NCBI GenBank assembly: GCA_023053545.1
Contig: JAKZAN010000007.1
Location: 10,664,001-10,728,000, forward strand
Direction: 5' to 3'
Origin: Lepidurus packardi
Taxonomy: Eukaryota; Arthropoda; Branchiopoda; Notostraca; Triopsidae
Length of the DNA: 64,000 nucleotides
Shown here: positions 48,893 through 61,200 of the stretch, in pieces
Layout of the letters: every line of letters begins with the position of its first letter
How positions within the stretch are numbered: the stretch's first letter is position 1
Position numbers and translations under genes: made by a program
The notes under the pieces: generated by a model
Told to the model about the DNA's origin: nothing
What the model saw: only the letters and a program-made list of their open reading frames with translations
Database searches by the model: none

Positions 48893-51433
48893 CAGTGTTG
48901 TGTAATTATTACAAGTAATGGTAATTTGTAATGCCAACTACTTTTCTTAAAGCAACTGTAATGGACTCGTTACATTTTTCGCTCAGTTGAAATGTAATGT
49001 AATGTAAATCAATACATTTTACTTTATCGAAAATTGTAATGTAATTTACTAGTAAATTTAAAAAGGCCAAATAACGTTACAATTACAATTACTTTGGTCG
49101 CTTAGAGGAAAAGTAGAAAACATGTAAAGAAATGGGGAAGGGAAGAAGTTGTGCTTTGGAACTTGGCTGCTTTAGGTCGACTAAATGGTGTTGTGAAGGG
49201 AGGAGGCGGGGGGGAGTGACGGGTTGGCCAAGAGAATTTTTTGCAAGTTGAGCTACGGAAAGGCAAACCTTATCGTTGACCTCTGTTTCAGCTTCGTTAT
49301 TCTTTCTTTACCCGTTTCTTCGCGTAGGGAAGGGGAGACAGTTTTGTTAGGGGTTGAAGAAAAGAATACGCAAAACTTGGTATTTTCGGATGTCTTACCC
49401 ACACCAGACGTGTGTTGGTAACAAGTAACATTGTGAACGAAAGGTTTAAGCCGTGTTCCGTGTTCGTTTCTCCGCACCATATTTACGGAAGAATAACTTT
49501 TATAATTAAAATGTTTAGTAGAAGAGGGTAGGGATAATATTAAAATTTCACGCTTTGACTTTTTCTCTCGTAGCAAGAATTAACCAGTCGTATAATTATG
49601 TAACTAATAGACTCGGGTGTGTCTGTTCTCTGTTTAGCAATTGTATGATGCTTAACATCTTAAGATAATGTAAAACAAGCCTTCGAACTAGAAGTTGTTT
49701 GTTTTCTTACTACCGTCTAACCCGAGGAGACAAAAGTTACGTCGTGTTTAACGCGCGTTTTCTCGTTAGAAAATTTACAGCCACATTTTTAACGATACAC
49801 TACAAGGCCACGAAAGTTTGTAGTTACATTCTCAAGCTATTGGAAGATTATAGATTCATCTCCTGCTATAAAAGAAACTACCTGAAGAATTGCTCTATAA
49901 TAGCAAATGCACGTTGTAGTGCAGTGCGCTGCACTGGGAACTCAGTTCTTTAGCTCTGTGACGTAACGCCTATAGGACGCAATGGCACACCGGCTCAGAT
50001 AAGGACGTTTAATGTACTCGGTGCGAAACAGTGAAGCGCTACACTTCCACCTGAATTCACTAGAAGTAAACAGATAAACGCAACTACGTGTTGTGGAGGC
50101 ACCTATTTAAAGCGCCAGATTACTACCATGACAAAGTACTATAAACATGTAGTCCGCCTGTCTTTGGACACAATATAGTTGTTTAGCTTAGAATCATTTT
50201 TTTTTCTTTTTTTTTTTAATTATCTCAGCATGAGCACTGCTCGTTGCCGCCTATTTATTGGGTCTGAAGTTACCTAATCAGTGAACAATTTTACAAACAT
50301 ACATTCATTTACGCTATTCCTCGAAAGGAGAGCGTAGCCATACTATAGCAAAGATATGGTAATAGCTTCTTTCCTTATTCTAAAAAAGTCAGATAACTCG
50401 TACGTCAGGGAGAAGTCAGTGTCACTTCTGGTTAGTGGGTTAGTTGGGATGTAGGGTTATTAGAGCCGAGATGCCGAAAGTATTTATTGCTTTGTAAGCG
50501 GTTGGGTTTGTGAGTATAGTCTGTGGATTAAAGTGGAGTCGAAGTTTTGATAAGTCTCTTAGCAAAATAGCTCTGGATCTATTTAAGAGTCTGCAGTGGG
50601 AAAAGATGTGTCTGAGGTCTTGTTTCGAGTGATTGTTATAGGTGCAATTTGAGTCTTGTGTCTTTTTAATGCGGTAGAGGAATGACTTTGTCCGGAAATG
50701 TAAGGTTCTAAGTCTGATAAGTGTAGAAATAATTTTTTGTTAGTTTTGCATATAAAGATATGCAAAACTAACAAAAATTTTTTGTCCCTACCCTCTGGAA
50801 TGTTACAGACAGCTAATATATTTCCTAACCTCATACAGATCTCATTTCCAGCTACGGGCTTTTGATGCTCGTCGGCATTGGCAATACAGCACGCTCAAAG
50901 AAATGAAACGCTTTCTTTTACCGAATAAGGGTCTTGTGGACGAATCCTCCACTGACTGCAATGTGCCTGAAGGGCACGTTCTTTCACCTTTCACCTGAAC
51001 TATTTGAAAATTTTTTAATGTTCCAGAGCAATTACATCGCATTAAATGTTTAATCATTTTAAGGAAAACTTTTAATTCCTTTTCGTTCGCTTTCGAAATG
51101 TTAACCAAGTAAATAAATGGCTTCCAGTACGTAAAGAATGAAGTTCTCATTTGTCATTAAAAATTGATTTGTAATTAATCTACTATCTTTTTCATACCAG
51201 CTCGTGTAGGTAGACTTACTTTACTTTTCGTATAGTTAAATATTTAGAAAATTGGAATAGTTTTCAACGTAAAAAAACACATTTTTACAGAAAGTAATGC
51301 ATTACTTTACATATGTAATTGTAATAAACGATTATTTTCGTTAGTCAATGTAATTGTAATGTAATAGTAAGTTTTAAATAAAAAGTAATTGCAATGTAAT
51401 AATATTCATTTTTTGAAAAATTACACAACACTG
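48893..51433. mobile_element. hAT-like DNA transposon, probably non-autonomous (2,541 bp)
   Basis: The left end CAGTGTTGTGTAAT (from 48893) is the exact reverse complement, over 14 bases, of the right end ATTACACAACACTG (to 51433). Perfect 8-bp direct repeats TTATCTGC flank it (48885-48892 and 51434-51441). An 8-bp target duplication with CAGTG-type termini is characteristic of the hAT superfamily. Both subterminal regions are packed with TGTAATGTAAT-like repeats (48900-49100 and 51280-51430), as in many hAT elements where transposase binds. I do not see a transposase: the inner open frames (for example near 49699-49953 +, 50583-51150 -) are short and lack any hAT motif I recognise, so it is likely a deletion derivative or heavily decayed. 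Confidence 0.88.
50734..50777. repeat. Perfect 20-bp inverted repeat inside the hAT-like element
   Basis: TTTTTGTTAGTTTTGCATAT (50734-50753) and its exact reverse complement (50758-50777) around a 4-base loop AAAG. A transcript would fold into a tight hairpin on either strand. Confidence 0.9.
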
Positions 51434-51441
51434 TTATCTGC

Positions 51442-52210
51442 TAAGCTGATACTCTGCTACTCGGAGGTAGCTACTTACCTTCGGTGGGAATCAGGAGAAC
51501 CAGAACGAACAGGTATGCCAGGAGTTTAAGTGTTGTTGGCCGGTTAGGTCTTTTGCCGCAACTTTTAATATCCTGGGCGGCGAAAAGTCTTTGTTGTTGC
51601 CATTCATTAGGTCTTTAATGGTAACAACGAAGCTTTTCTATGGTTAACGGGTGGTCAACGGATTTGGGGAGCCTCTACTGATGAACGCAGCCCAGGCAGG
51701 GATGGAAGTTTCGCCTGTGGAAGCATTTGCCTGATCCTTTTTCATTTCTTCATGCCCCTTTCTTCAAATCCCAGTGTTTTCAAGAGCGAAAAGTGCACAT
51801 GGAAGTTTCTTCTGTGGAAGCATTTGCCTGATCTTCGGGATTCCTTCATGCCCCTTCTTCAAATCCCAGTGTTTTCAAGAGCGTAAAGTGCATTGATGGA
51901 CCGTTGCTTTGGGTTGGTCCCTTGGTGAGCTTTCTTCGCATTCAGCGGTGCTTCCAAGATTGCCTGCGAAGCAAAAGTCAACTTTTGTAAGTCGGAGTGT
52001 TCGCGAGGTCGAGGTAAAAGATAATCCTTTTCTTTATTTTGTATCTTGTTTCCCTTCCAATGCATCCTTATTCCGTGTCCGTGGTGTTCTGTAGCTTGCT
52101 AGAAGCAAAACTACTTGCTAAAAATCGAACGTTTTGAATCGAACGTTAAAAACTTGAAAACTACCGTGACTGTAATGTAGGTCGAAATATTTAAGAAAGT
52201 TTTTTTTTAA
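51442..52210. other. Spacer between the hAT-like element and the satellite
   Basis: Non-coding as far as I can tell, with a tandem duplication (51702-51895). Near 52100 the 13-mer GCTAGAAGCAAAA is the reverse complement of part of the satellite monomer (TTTTGCTTCTAGC), perhaps a short inverted satellite fragment. Confidence 0.45.
51702..51895. repeat. Tandem duplication of a 97-bp unit
   Basis: Two diverged head-to-tail copies beginning ATGGAAGTTTC (51702 and 51799), sharing GTGGAAGCATTTGCCTGATC and AAATCCCAGTGTTTTCAAGA with scattered differences. Confidence 0.85.
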
Positions 52211-55200
52211 GATGTTTATTTTGCTTCTAGCAGATTTGTTTGAAGTCACAGGGAGAAAAGTCAGAGAGAATAACTGTCTTAAATTGTTCAAAGAACATGA
52301 CTGTCACGGTATTTTTTCAAGTTCTCAACCTAACCGCGTAGCCTAACCTCGTAGCCTAACCTAACGTAGCCGAACCTAACCGCACCGAAGATGTTTATTT
52401 TTTGCTTCTAGCAGATTTGTTTGAAGTCACAAGGAGAAAACTCAGAGAGAATAACTTTCTTAAATTGTTCGAGGAACATGACTGTCACGGTATATTTTCA
52501 AGTTCTAAACCTAACCGCGTAGCCAAACCTAACCGCACCGAAGCTGTGTATTTTTTGCTTCTAGCAGATTTGTTTGAAGTCACAGGGAGAAAAGTCAGAG
52601 AGAATAACTGTCTTAAATTGTTCAAAGAACATGACTGTCACGGTATTTTTTCAATTTCTCAACCTAACCGCGTAGCCTAACCTAACCGCACCGAAAATGT
52701 GTATTTTTTGCTTCTAGCAGATTTGTTTGAAGTCACAGGGAGAAAAGTCAGAGAGAATAACTGTCTTAAATTGTTCAAAGAACATGACTGTCACGGTATT
52801 TTTTCAATTTCTCAACCTAACCGCGTAGCCTAACCTAACCGCACCGAAGCTGTGTATTTTTTGCTTCTAGCAGATTTGTTTGAAGTCACAGGGAGAAAAG
52901 TCAGAGAGAATAACTGTCTTAAATTGTTCAAAGAACATGACTGTTACGGTATTTTTTCAATTTCTCAACCTAACCGCGTAGCCTAACCTAACCGCACCGA
53001 AAATGTGTATTTTTTGCTTCTAGCAGATTTGTTTGAAGTCACAGGGAGAAAAGTCAGAGAGAATAACTGTCTTAAATTGTTCAAAGAACATGACTGTCAC
53101 GGTATTTTTTCAATTTCTCAACCTAACCGCGTAGCCTAACCTCGTAGCCTAACCTAACGTAGCCGAACCTAACCGCACCGAAGCTGTGTATTTTTTGCTT
53201 CTAGCAGATTTGTTTGAAGTCACAGGGAGAAAAGTCAGAGAGAATAACTGTCTTAAATTGTTCAAAGAACATGACTGTCACGGTATTTTTTCAATTTCTC
53301 AACCTAACCGCGTAGCCTAACCTAACCGCACCGAAAATGTGTATTTTTTGCTTCTAGCAGATTTGTTTGAAGTCACAGGGAGAAAAGTCAGAGAGAATAA
53401 CTGTCTTAAATTGTTCAAAGAACATGACTGTCACGGTATTTTTTCAATTTCTCAACCTAACCGCGTAGCCTAACCTAACCGCACCGAAAATGTGTATTTT
53501 TTGCTTCTAGCAGATTTGTTTGAAGTCACAGGGAGAAAAGTCAGAGAGAATAACTGTCATAAATTGTTCAAAGAACATGACTGTCACGGTATTTTTTCTA
53601 TTTCTCAACCTAACCGCGTAGCCTAACCTAACCGCACCGAAAATGTGTATTTTTTGCTTCTAGCAGATTTGTTTGAAGTCACAGGGAGAAAAGTCAGAGA
53701 GAATAACTGTCTTAAATTGTTCAAAGAACATGACTGTCACGGTATTTTTTCAATTTCTCAACCTAACCGCGTAGCCTAACCTCGTAGCCTAACCTAACGT
53801 AGCCGAACCTAACCGCACCGAAGCTGTGTATTTTTTGCTTCTAGCAGATTTGTTTGAAGTCACAGGGAGAAAAGTCAGAGAGAATAACTGTCTTAAATTG
53901 TTCAAAGAACATGACTGTCACGGTATTTTTTCAATTTCTCAACCTAACCGCGTAGCCTAACCTCGTAGCCTAACCTAACGTAGCCAAAGCTAACCGCACC
54001 GAAGATGTGTATTTTTTGCTTCTAGCAGATTTGTTTGAAGTCACAGGGCGAAAAGTCAGAGAGAATAACTGTCTTAAATTGTTCAAAGAACATGACTGTC
54101 ACGGTATTTTTTCAAGTTCTCAACCTAACCGCGTAGCCTAACCTCGTAGCCTAACCTAACGTAGCCGAAGCTAACCGCACCGAAGATGTGTATTTTTTGC
54201 TTCTAGCAGATTTGTTTGAAGTCACAGGGCGAAAAGTCAGAGAGAATAACTGTCTTAAATTGTTCAAAGAACATGACTGTCACGGTATTTTTTCAAGTTC
54301 TCAACCTAACCGCGTAGCCTAACCGCGTAGCCTAACCTAACGTAGCCGAAGCTAACCGCACCGAAGATGTGTATTTTTTGCTTCTAGCAGATTTGTTTGA
54401 AGTCACAGGGCGAAAAGTGAGAGAGAATAACTGTCTTAAATTGTTCAAAGAACATGACTGTCACGGTATTTTTTCAAGTTCTCAACCTAACCGCGTAGCC
54501 TAACCTCGTAGCCTAACCTAACGTAGCCGAAGCTAACCGCACCGAAGATGTGTATTTTTTGCTTCTAGCAGATTTGTTTGAAGTCACAGGGCGAAAAGTC
54601 AGAGAGAATAACTGTCTTAAATTGTTCAAAGAACATGACTGTCACGGTATTTTTTCAATTTCTCAACCTAACCGCGTAGCCTAACCTCGTAGCCTAACCT
54701 AACGTAGCCAAAGCTAACCGCACCGAAGATGTGTATTTTTTGCTTCTAGCAGATTTGTTTGAAGTCACAGGGCGAAAAGTCAGAGAGAATAACTGTCTTA
54801 AATTGTTCAAAGAACATGACTGTCACGGTATTTTTTCAAGTTCTCAACCTAACCGCGTAGCCTAACCTCGTAGCCTAACCTAACGTAGCCGAAGCTAACC
54901 GCACCGAAGATGTGTATTTTTTGCTTCTAGCAGATTTGTTTGAAGTCACAGGGCGAAAAGTCAGAGAGAATAACTGTCTTAAATTGTTCAAAGAACATGA
55001 CTGTCACGGTATTTTTTCAATTTCTCAACCTAACCGCGTAGCCTAACCTCGTAGCCTAACCTAACGTAGCCAAAGCTAACCGCACCGAAGATGTGTATTT
55101 TTTGCTTCTAGCAGATTTGTTTGAAGTCACAGGGCGAAAAGTCAGAGAGAATAACTGTCTTAAATTGTTCAAAGAACATGACTGTCACGGTATTTTTTCA

Positions 55201-58200
55201 AGTTCTCAACCTAACCGCGTAGCCTAACCTCGTAGCCTAACCTAACGTAGCCGAAGCTAACCGCACCGAAGATGTGTATTTTTTGCTTCTAGCAGATTTG
55301 TTTGAAGTCACAGGGCGAAAAGTCAGAGAGAATAACTGTCTTAAATTGTTCAAAGAACATGACTGTCACGGTATTTTTTCAAGTTCTCAACCTAACCGCG
55401 TAGCCTAACCTCGTAGCCTAACCTAACGTAGCCGAAGCTAACCGCACCGAAGATGTGTATTTTTTGCTTCTAGCAGATTTGTTTGAAGTCACAGGGCGAA
55501 AAGTCAGAGAGAATAACTGTCTTAAATTGTTCAAAGAACATGACTGTCACGGTATTTTTTCAATTTCTCAACCTAACCGCGTAGCCTAACCTCGTAGCCT
55601 AACCTAACGTAGCCAAAGCTAACCGCACCGAAGATGTGTATTTTTTGCTTCTAGCAGATTTGTTTGAAGTCACAGGGCGAAAAGTCAGAGAGAATAACTG
55701 TCTTAAATTGTTCAAAGAACATGACTGTCACGGTATTTTTTCAAGTTCTCAACCTAACCGCGTAGCCTAACCTCGTAGCCTAACCTAACGTAGCCGAAGC
55801 TAACCGCACCGAAGATGTGTATTTTTTGCTTCTAGCAGATTTGTTTGAAGTCACAGGGCGAAAAGTCAGAGAGAATAACTGTCTTAAATTGTTCAAAGAA
55901 CATGACTGTCACGGTATTTTTTCAATTTCTCAACCTAACCGCGTAGCCTAACCTCGTAGCCTAACCTAACGTAGCCAAAGCTAACCGCACCGAAGATGTG
56001 TATTTTTTGCTTCTAGCAGATTTGTTTGAAGTCACAGGGCGAAAAGTCAGAGAGAATAACTGTCTTAAATTGTTCAAAGAACATGACTGTCACGGTATTT
56101 TTTCAAGTTCTCAACCTAACCGCGTAGCCTAACCGCGTAGCCTAACCTAACGTAGCCGAAGCTAACCGCACCGAAGATGTGTATTTTTTGCTTCTAGCAG
56201 ATTTGTTTGAAGTCACAGGGCGAAAAGTCAGAGAGAATAACTGTCTTAAATTGTTCAAAGAACATGACTGTCACGGTATTTTTTCAAGTTCTCAACCTAA
56301 CCGCGTAGCCTAACCTCGTAGCCTAACCTAACGTAGCCGAAGCTAACCGCACCGAAGATGTGTATTTTTTGCTTCTAGCAGATTTGTTTGAAGTCACAGG
56401 GCGAAAAGTCAGAGAGAATAACTGTCTTAAATTGTTCAAAGAACATGACTGTCACGGTATTTTTTCAATTTCTCAACCTAACCGCGTAGCCTAACCTCGT
56501 AGCCTAACCTAACGTAGCCAAAGCTAACCGCACCGAAGATGTGTATTTTTTGCTTCTAGCAGATTTGTTTGAAGTCACAGGGCGAAAAGTCAGAGAGAAT
56601 AACTGTCTTAAATTGTTCAAAGAACATGACTGTCACGGTATTTTTTCAAGTTCTCAACCTAACCGCGTAGCCTAACCTCGTAGCCTAACCTAACGTAGCC
56701 GAAGCTAACCGCACCGAAGATGTGTATTTTTTGCTTCTAGCAGATTTGTTTGAAGTCACAGGGCGAAAAGTCAGAGAGAATAACTGTCTTAAATTGTTCA
56801 AAGAACATGACTGTCACGGTATTTTTTCAAGTTCTCAACCTAACCGCGTAGCCTAACCTCGTAGCCTAACCTAACGTAGCCGAAGCTAACCGCACCGAAG
56901 ATGTGTATTTTTTGCTTCTAGCAGATTTGTTTGAAGTCACAGGGCGAAAAGTCAGAGAGAATAACTGTCTTAAATTGTTCAAAGAACATGACTGTCACGG
57001 TATTTTTTCAAGTTCTCAACCTAACCGCGTAGCCTAACCGCGTAGCCTAACCTAACGTAGCCGAAGCTAACCGCACCGAAGATGTGTATTTTTTGCTTCT
57101 AGCAGATTTGTTTGAAGTCACAGGGCGAAAAGTGAGAGAGAATAACTGTCTTAAATTGTTCAAAGAACATGACTGTCACGGTATTTTTTCAAGTTCTCAA
57201 CCTAACCGCGTAGCCTAACCTCGTAGCCTAACCTAACGTAGCCGAAGCTAACCGCACCGAAGATGTGTATTTTTTGCTTCTAGCAGATTTGTTTGAAGTC
57301 ACAGGGCGAAAAGTCAGAGAGAATAACTGTCTTAAATTGTTCAAAGAACATGACTGTCACGGTATTTTTTCAATTTCTCAACCTAACCGCGTAGCCTAAC
57401 CTCGTAGCCTAACCTAACGTAGCCAAAGCTAACCGCACCGAAGATGTGTATTTTTTGCTTCTAGCAGATTTGTTTGAAGTCACAGGGCGAAAAGTCAGAG
57501 AGAATAACTGTCTTAAATTGTTCAAAGAACATGACTGTCACGGTATTTTTTCAAGTTCTCAACCTAACCGCGTAGCCTAACCTCGTAGCCTAACCTAACG
57601 TAGCCGAAGCTAACCGCACCGAAGATGTGTATTTTTTGCTTCTAGCAGATTTGTTTGAAGTCACAGGGCGAAAAGTCAGAGAGAATAACTGTCTTAAATT
57701 GTTCAAAGAACATGACTGTCACGGTATTTTTTCAATTTCTCAACCTAACCGCGTAGCCTAACCTCGTAGCCTAACCTAACGTAGCCAAAGCTAACCGCAC
57801 CGAAGATGTGTATTTTTTGCTTCTAGCAGATTTGTTTGAAGTCACAGGGCGAAAAGTCAGAGAGAATAACTGTCTTAAATTGTTCAAAGAACATGACTGT
57901 CACGGTATTTTTTCAAGTTCTCAACCTAACCGCGTAGCCTAACCTCGTAGCCTAACCTAACGTAGCCGAAGCTAACCGCACCGAAGATGTGTATTTTTTG
58001 CTTCTAGCAGATTTGTTTGAAGTCACAGGGCGAAAAGTCAGAGAGAATAACTGTCTTAAATTGTTCAAAGAACATGACTGTCACGGTATTTTTTCAAGTT
58101 CTCAACCTAACCGCGTAGCCTAACCTCGTAGCCTAACCTAACGTAGCCGAAGCTAACCGCACCGAAGATGTGTATTTTTTGCTTCTAGCAGATTTGTTTG

Positions 58201-61200
58201 AAGTCACAGGGCGAAAAGTCAGAGAGAATAACTGTCTTAAATTGTTCAAAGAACATGACTGTCACGGTATTTTTTCAATTTCTCAACCTAACCGCGTAGC
58301 CTAACCTCGTAGCCTAACCTAACGTAGCCAAAGCTAACCGCACCGAAGATGTGTATTTTTTGCTTCTAGCAGATTTGTTTGAAGTCACAGGGCGAAAAGT
58401 CAGAGAGAATAACTGTCTTAAATTGTTCAAAGAACATGACTGTCACGGTATTTTTTCAAGTTCTCAACCTAACCGCGTAGCCTAACCGCGTAGCCTAACC
58501 TAACGTAGCCGAAGCTAACCGCACCGAAGATGTGTATTTTTTGCTTCTAGCAGATTTGTTTGAAGTCACAGGGCGAAAAGTCAGAGAGAATAACTGTCTT
58601 AAATTGTTCAAAGAACATGACTGTCACGGTATTTTTTCAAGTTCTCAACCTAACCGCGTAGCCTAACCTCGTAGCCTAACCTAACGTAGCCGAAGCTAAC
58701 CGCACCGAAGATGTGTATTTTTTGCTTCTAGCAGATTTGTTTGAAGTCACAGGGCGAAAAGTCAGAGAGAATAACTGTCTTAAATTGTTCAAAGAACATG
58801 ACTGTCACGGTATTTTTTCAATTTCTCAACCTAACCGCGTAGCCTAACCTCGTAGCCTAACCTAACGTAGCCAAAGCTAACCGCACCGAAGATGTGTATT
58901 TTTTGCTTCTAGCAGATTTGTTTGAAGTCACAGGGCGAAAAGTCAGAGAGAATAACTGTCTTAAATTGTTCAAAGAACATGACTGTCACGGTATTTTTTC
59001 AAGTTCTCAACCTAACCGCGTAGCCTAACCTCGTAGCCTAACCTAACGTAGCCGAAGCTAACCGCACCGAAGATGTGTATTTTTTGCTTCTAGCAGATTT
59101 GTTTGAAGTCACAGGGCGAAAAGTCAGAGAGAATAACTGTCTTAAATTGTTCAAAGAACATGACTGTCACGGTATTTTTTCAAGTTCTCAACCTAACCGC
59201 GTAGCCTAACCTCGTAGCCTAACCTAACGTAGCCGAAGCTAACCGCACCGAAGATGTGTATTTTTTGCTTCTAGCAGATTTGTTTGAAGTCACAGGGCGA
59301 AAAGTCAGAGAGAATAACTGTCTTAAATTGTTCAAAGAACATGACTGTCACGGTATTTTTTCAATTTCTCAACCTAACCGCGTAGCCTAACCTCGTAGCC
59401 TAACCTAACGTAGCCAAAGCTAACCGCACCGAAGATGTGTATTTTTTGCTTCTAGCAGATTTGTTTGAAGTCACAGGGCGAAAAGTCAGAGTGAATAACT
59501 GTCTTAAATTGTTCAAAGAACATGACTGTCACGGTATTTTTTCAAGTTCTCAACCTAACCGCGTAGCCTAACCTCGTAGCCTAACCTAACGTAGCCGAAG
59601 CTAACCGCACCGAAGATGTGTATTTTTTGCTTCTAGCAGATTTGTTTGAAGTCACAGGGCGAAAAGTCAGAGAGAATAACTGTCTTAAATTGTTCAAAGA
59701 ACATGACTGTCACGGTATTTTTTCAAGTTCTCAACCTAACCGCGTAGCCTAACCTCGTAGCCTAACCTAACGTAGCCGAAGCTAACCGCACCGAAGATGT
59801 GTATTTTTTGCTTCTAGCAGATTTGTTTGAAGTCACAGGGCGAAAAGTCAGAGAGAATAACTGTCTTAAATTGTTCAAAGAACATGACTGTCACGGTATT
59901 TTTTCAAGTTCTCAACCTAACCGCGTAGCCTAACCTCGTAGCCTAACCTAACGTAGCCGAAGCTAACCGCACCGAAGATGTGTATTTTTTGCTTCTAGCA
60001 GATTTGTTTGAAGTCACAGGGCGAAAAGTCAGAGAGAATAACTGTCTTAAATTGTTCAAAGAACATGACTGTCACGGTATTTTTTCAATTTCTCAACCTA
60101 ACCGCGTAGCCTAACCTCGTAGCCTAACCTAACGTAGCCAAAGCTAACCGCACCGAAGATGTGTATTTTTTGCTTCTAGCAGATTTGTTTGAAGTCACAG
60201 GGCGAAAAGTCAGAGAGAATAACTGTCTTAAATTGTTCAAAGAACATGACTGTCACGGTATTTTTTCAAGTTCTCAACCTAACCGCGTAGCCTAACCGCG
60301 TAGCCTAACCTAACGTAGCCGAAGCTAACCGCACCGAAGATGTGTATTTTTTGCTTCTAGCAGATTTGTTTGAAGTCACAGGGCGAAAAGTCAGAGAGAA
60401 TAACTGTCTTAAATTGTTCAAAGAACATGACTGTCACGGTATTTTTTCAAGTTCTCAACCTAACCGCGTAGCCTAACCTCGTAGCCTAACCTAACGTAGC
60501 CGAAGCTAACCGCACCGAAGATGTGTATTTTTTGCTTCTAGCAGATTTGTTTGAAGTCACAGGGCGAAAAGTCAGAGAGAATAACTGTCTTAAATTGTTC
60601 AAAGAACATGACTGTCACGGTATTTTTTCAAGTTCTCAACCTAACCGCGTAGCCTAACCTCGTAGCCTAACCTAACGTAGCCGAAGCTAACCGCACCGAA
60701 GATGTGTATTTTTTGCTTCTAGCAGATTTGTTTGAAGTCACAGGGCGAAAAGTCAGAGAGAATAACTGTCTTAAATTGTTCAAAGAACATGACTGTCACG
60801 GTATTTTTTCAAGTTCTCAACCTAACCGCGTAGCCTAACCTCGTAGCCTAACCTAACGTAGCCGAAGCTAACCGCACCGAAGATGTGTATTTTTTGCTTC
60901 TAGCAGATTTGTTTGAAGTCACAGGGCGAAAAGTCAGAGAGAATAACTGTCTTAAATTGTTCAAAGAACATGACTGTCACGGTATTTTTTCAATTTCTCA
61001 ACCTAACCGCGTAGCCTAACCTCGTAGCCTAACCTAACGTAGCCAAAGCTAACCGCACCGAAGATGTGTATTTTTTGCTTCTAGCAGATTTGTTTGAAGT
61101 CACAGGGCGAAAAGTCAGAGTGAATAACTGTCTTAAATTGTTCAAAGAACATGACTGTCACGGTATTTTTTCAAGTTCTCAACCTAACCGCGTAGCCTAA

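Noticed and set aside
52280-52300. Heat-shock element in the satellite (TTCAAAGAA)
   Set aside because: The spacing between TTC and GAA is 3 bases, not the 2 needed for a standard element.
52402-52680. 92-codon open frame in the satellite (repeating LLADLFEVTGRKVRENN)
   Set aside because: It spans two 153-bp monomers whose length happens to be a multiple of 3. Most other monomers are 181 bp and have stops in this frame, so it is not a gene.
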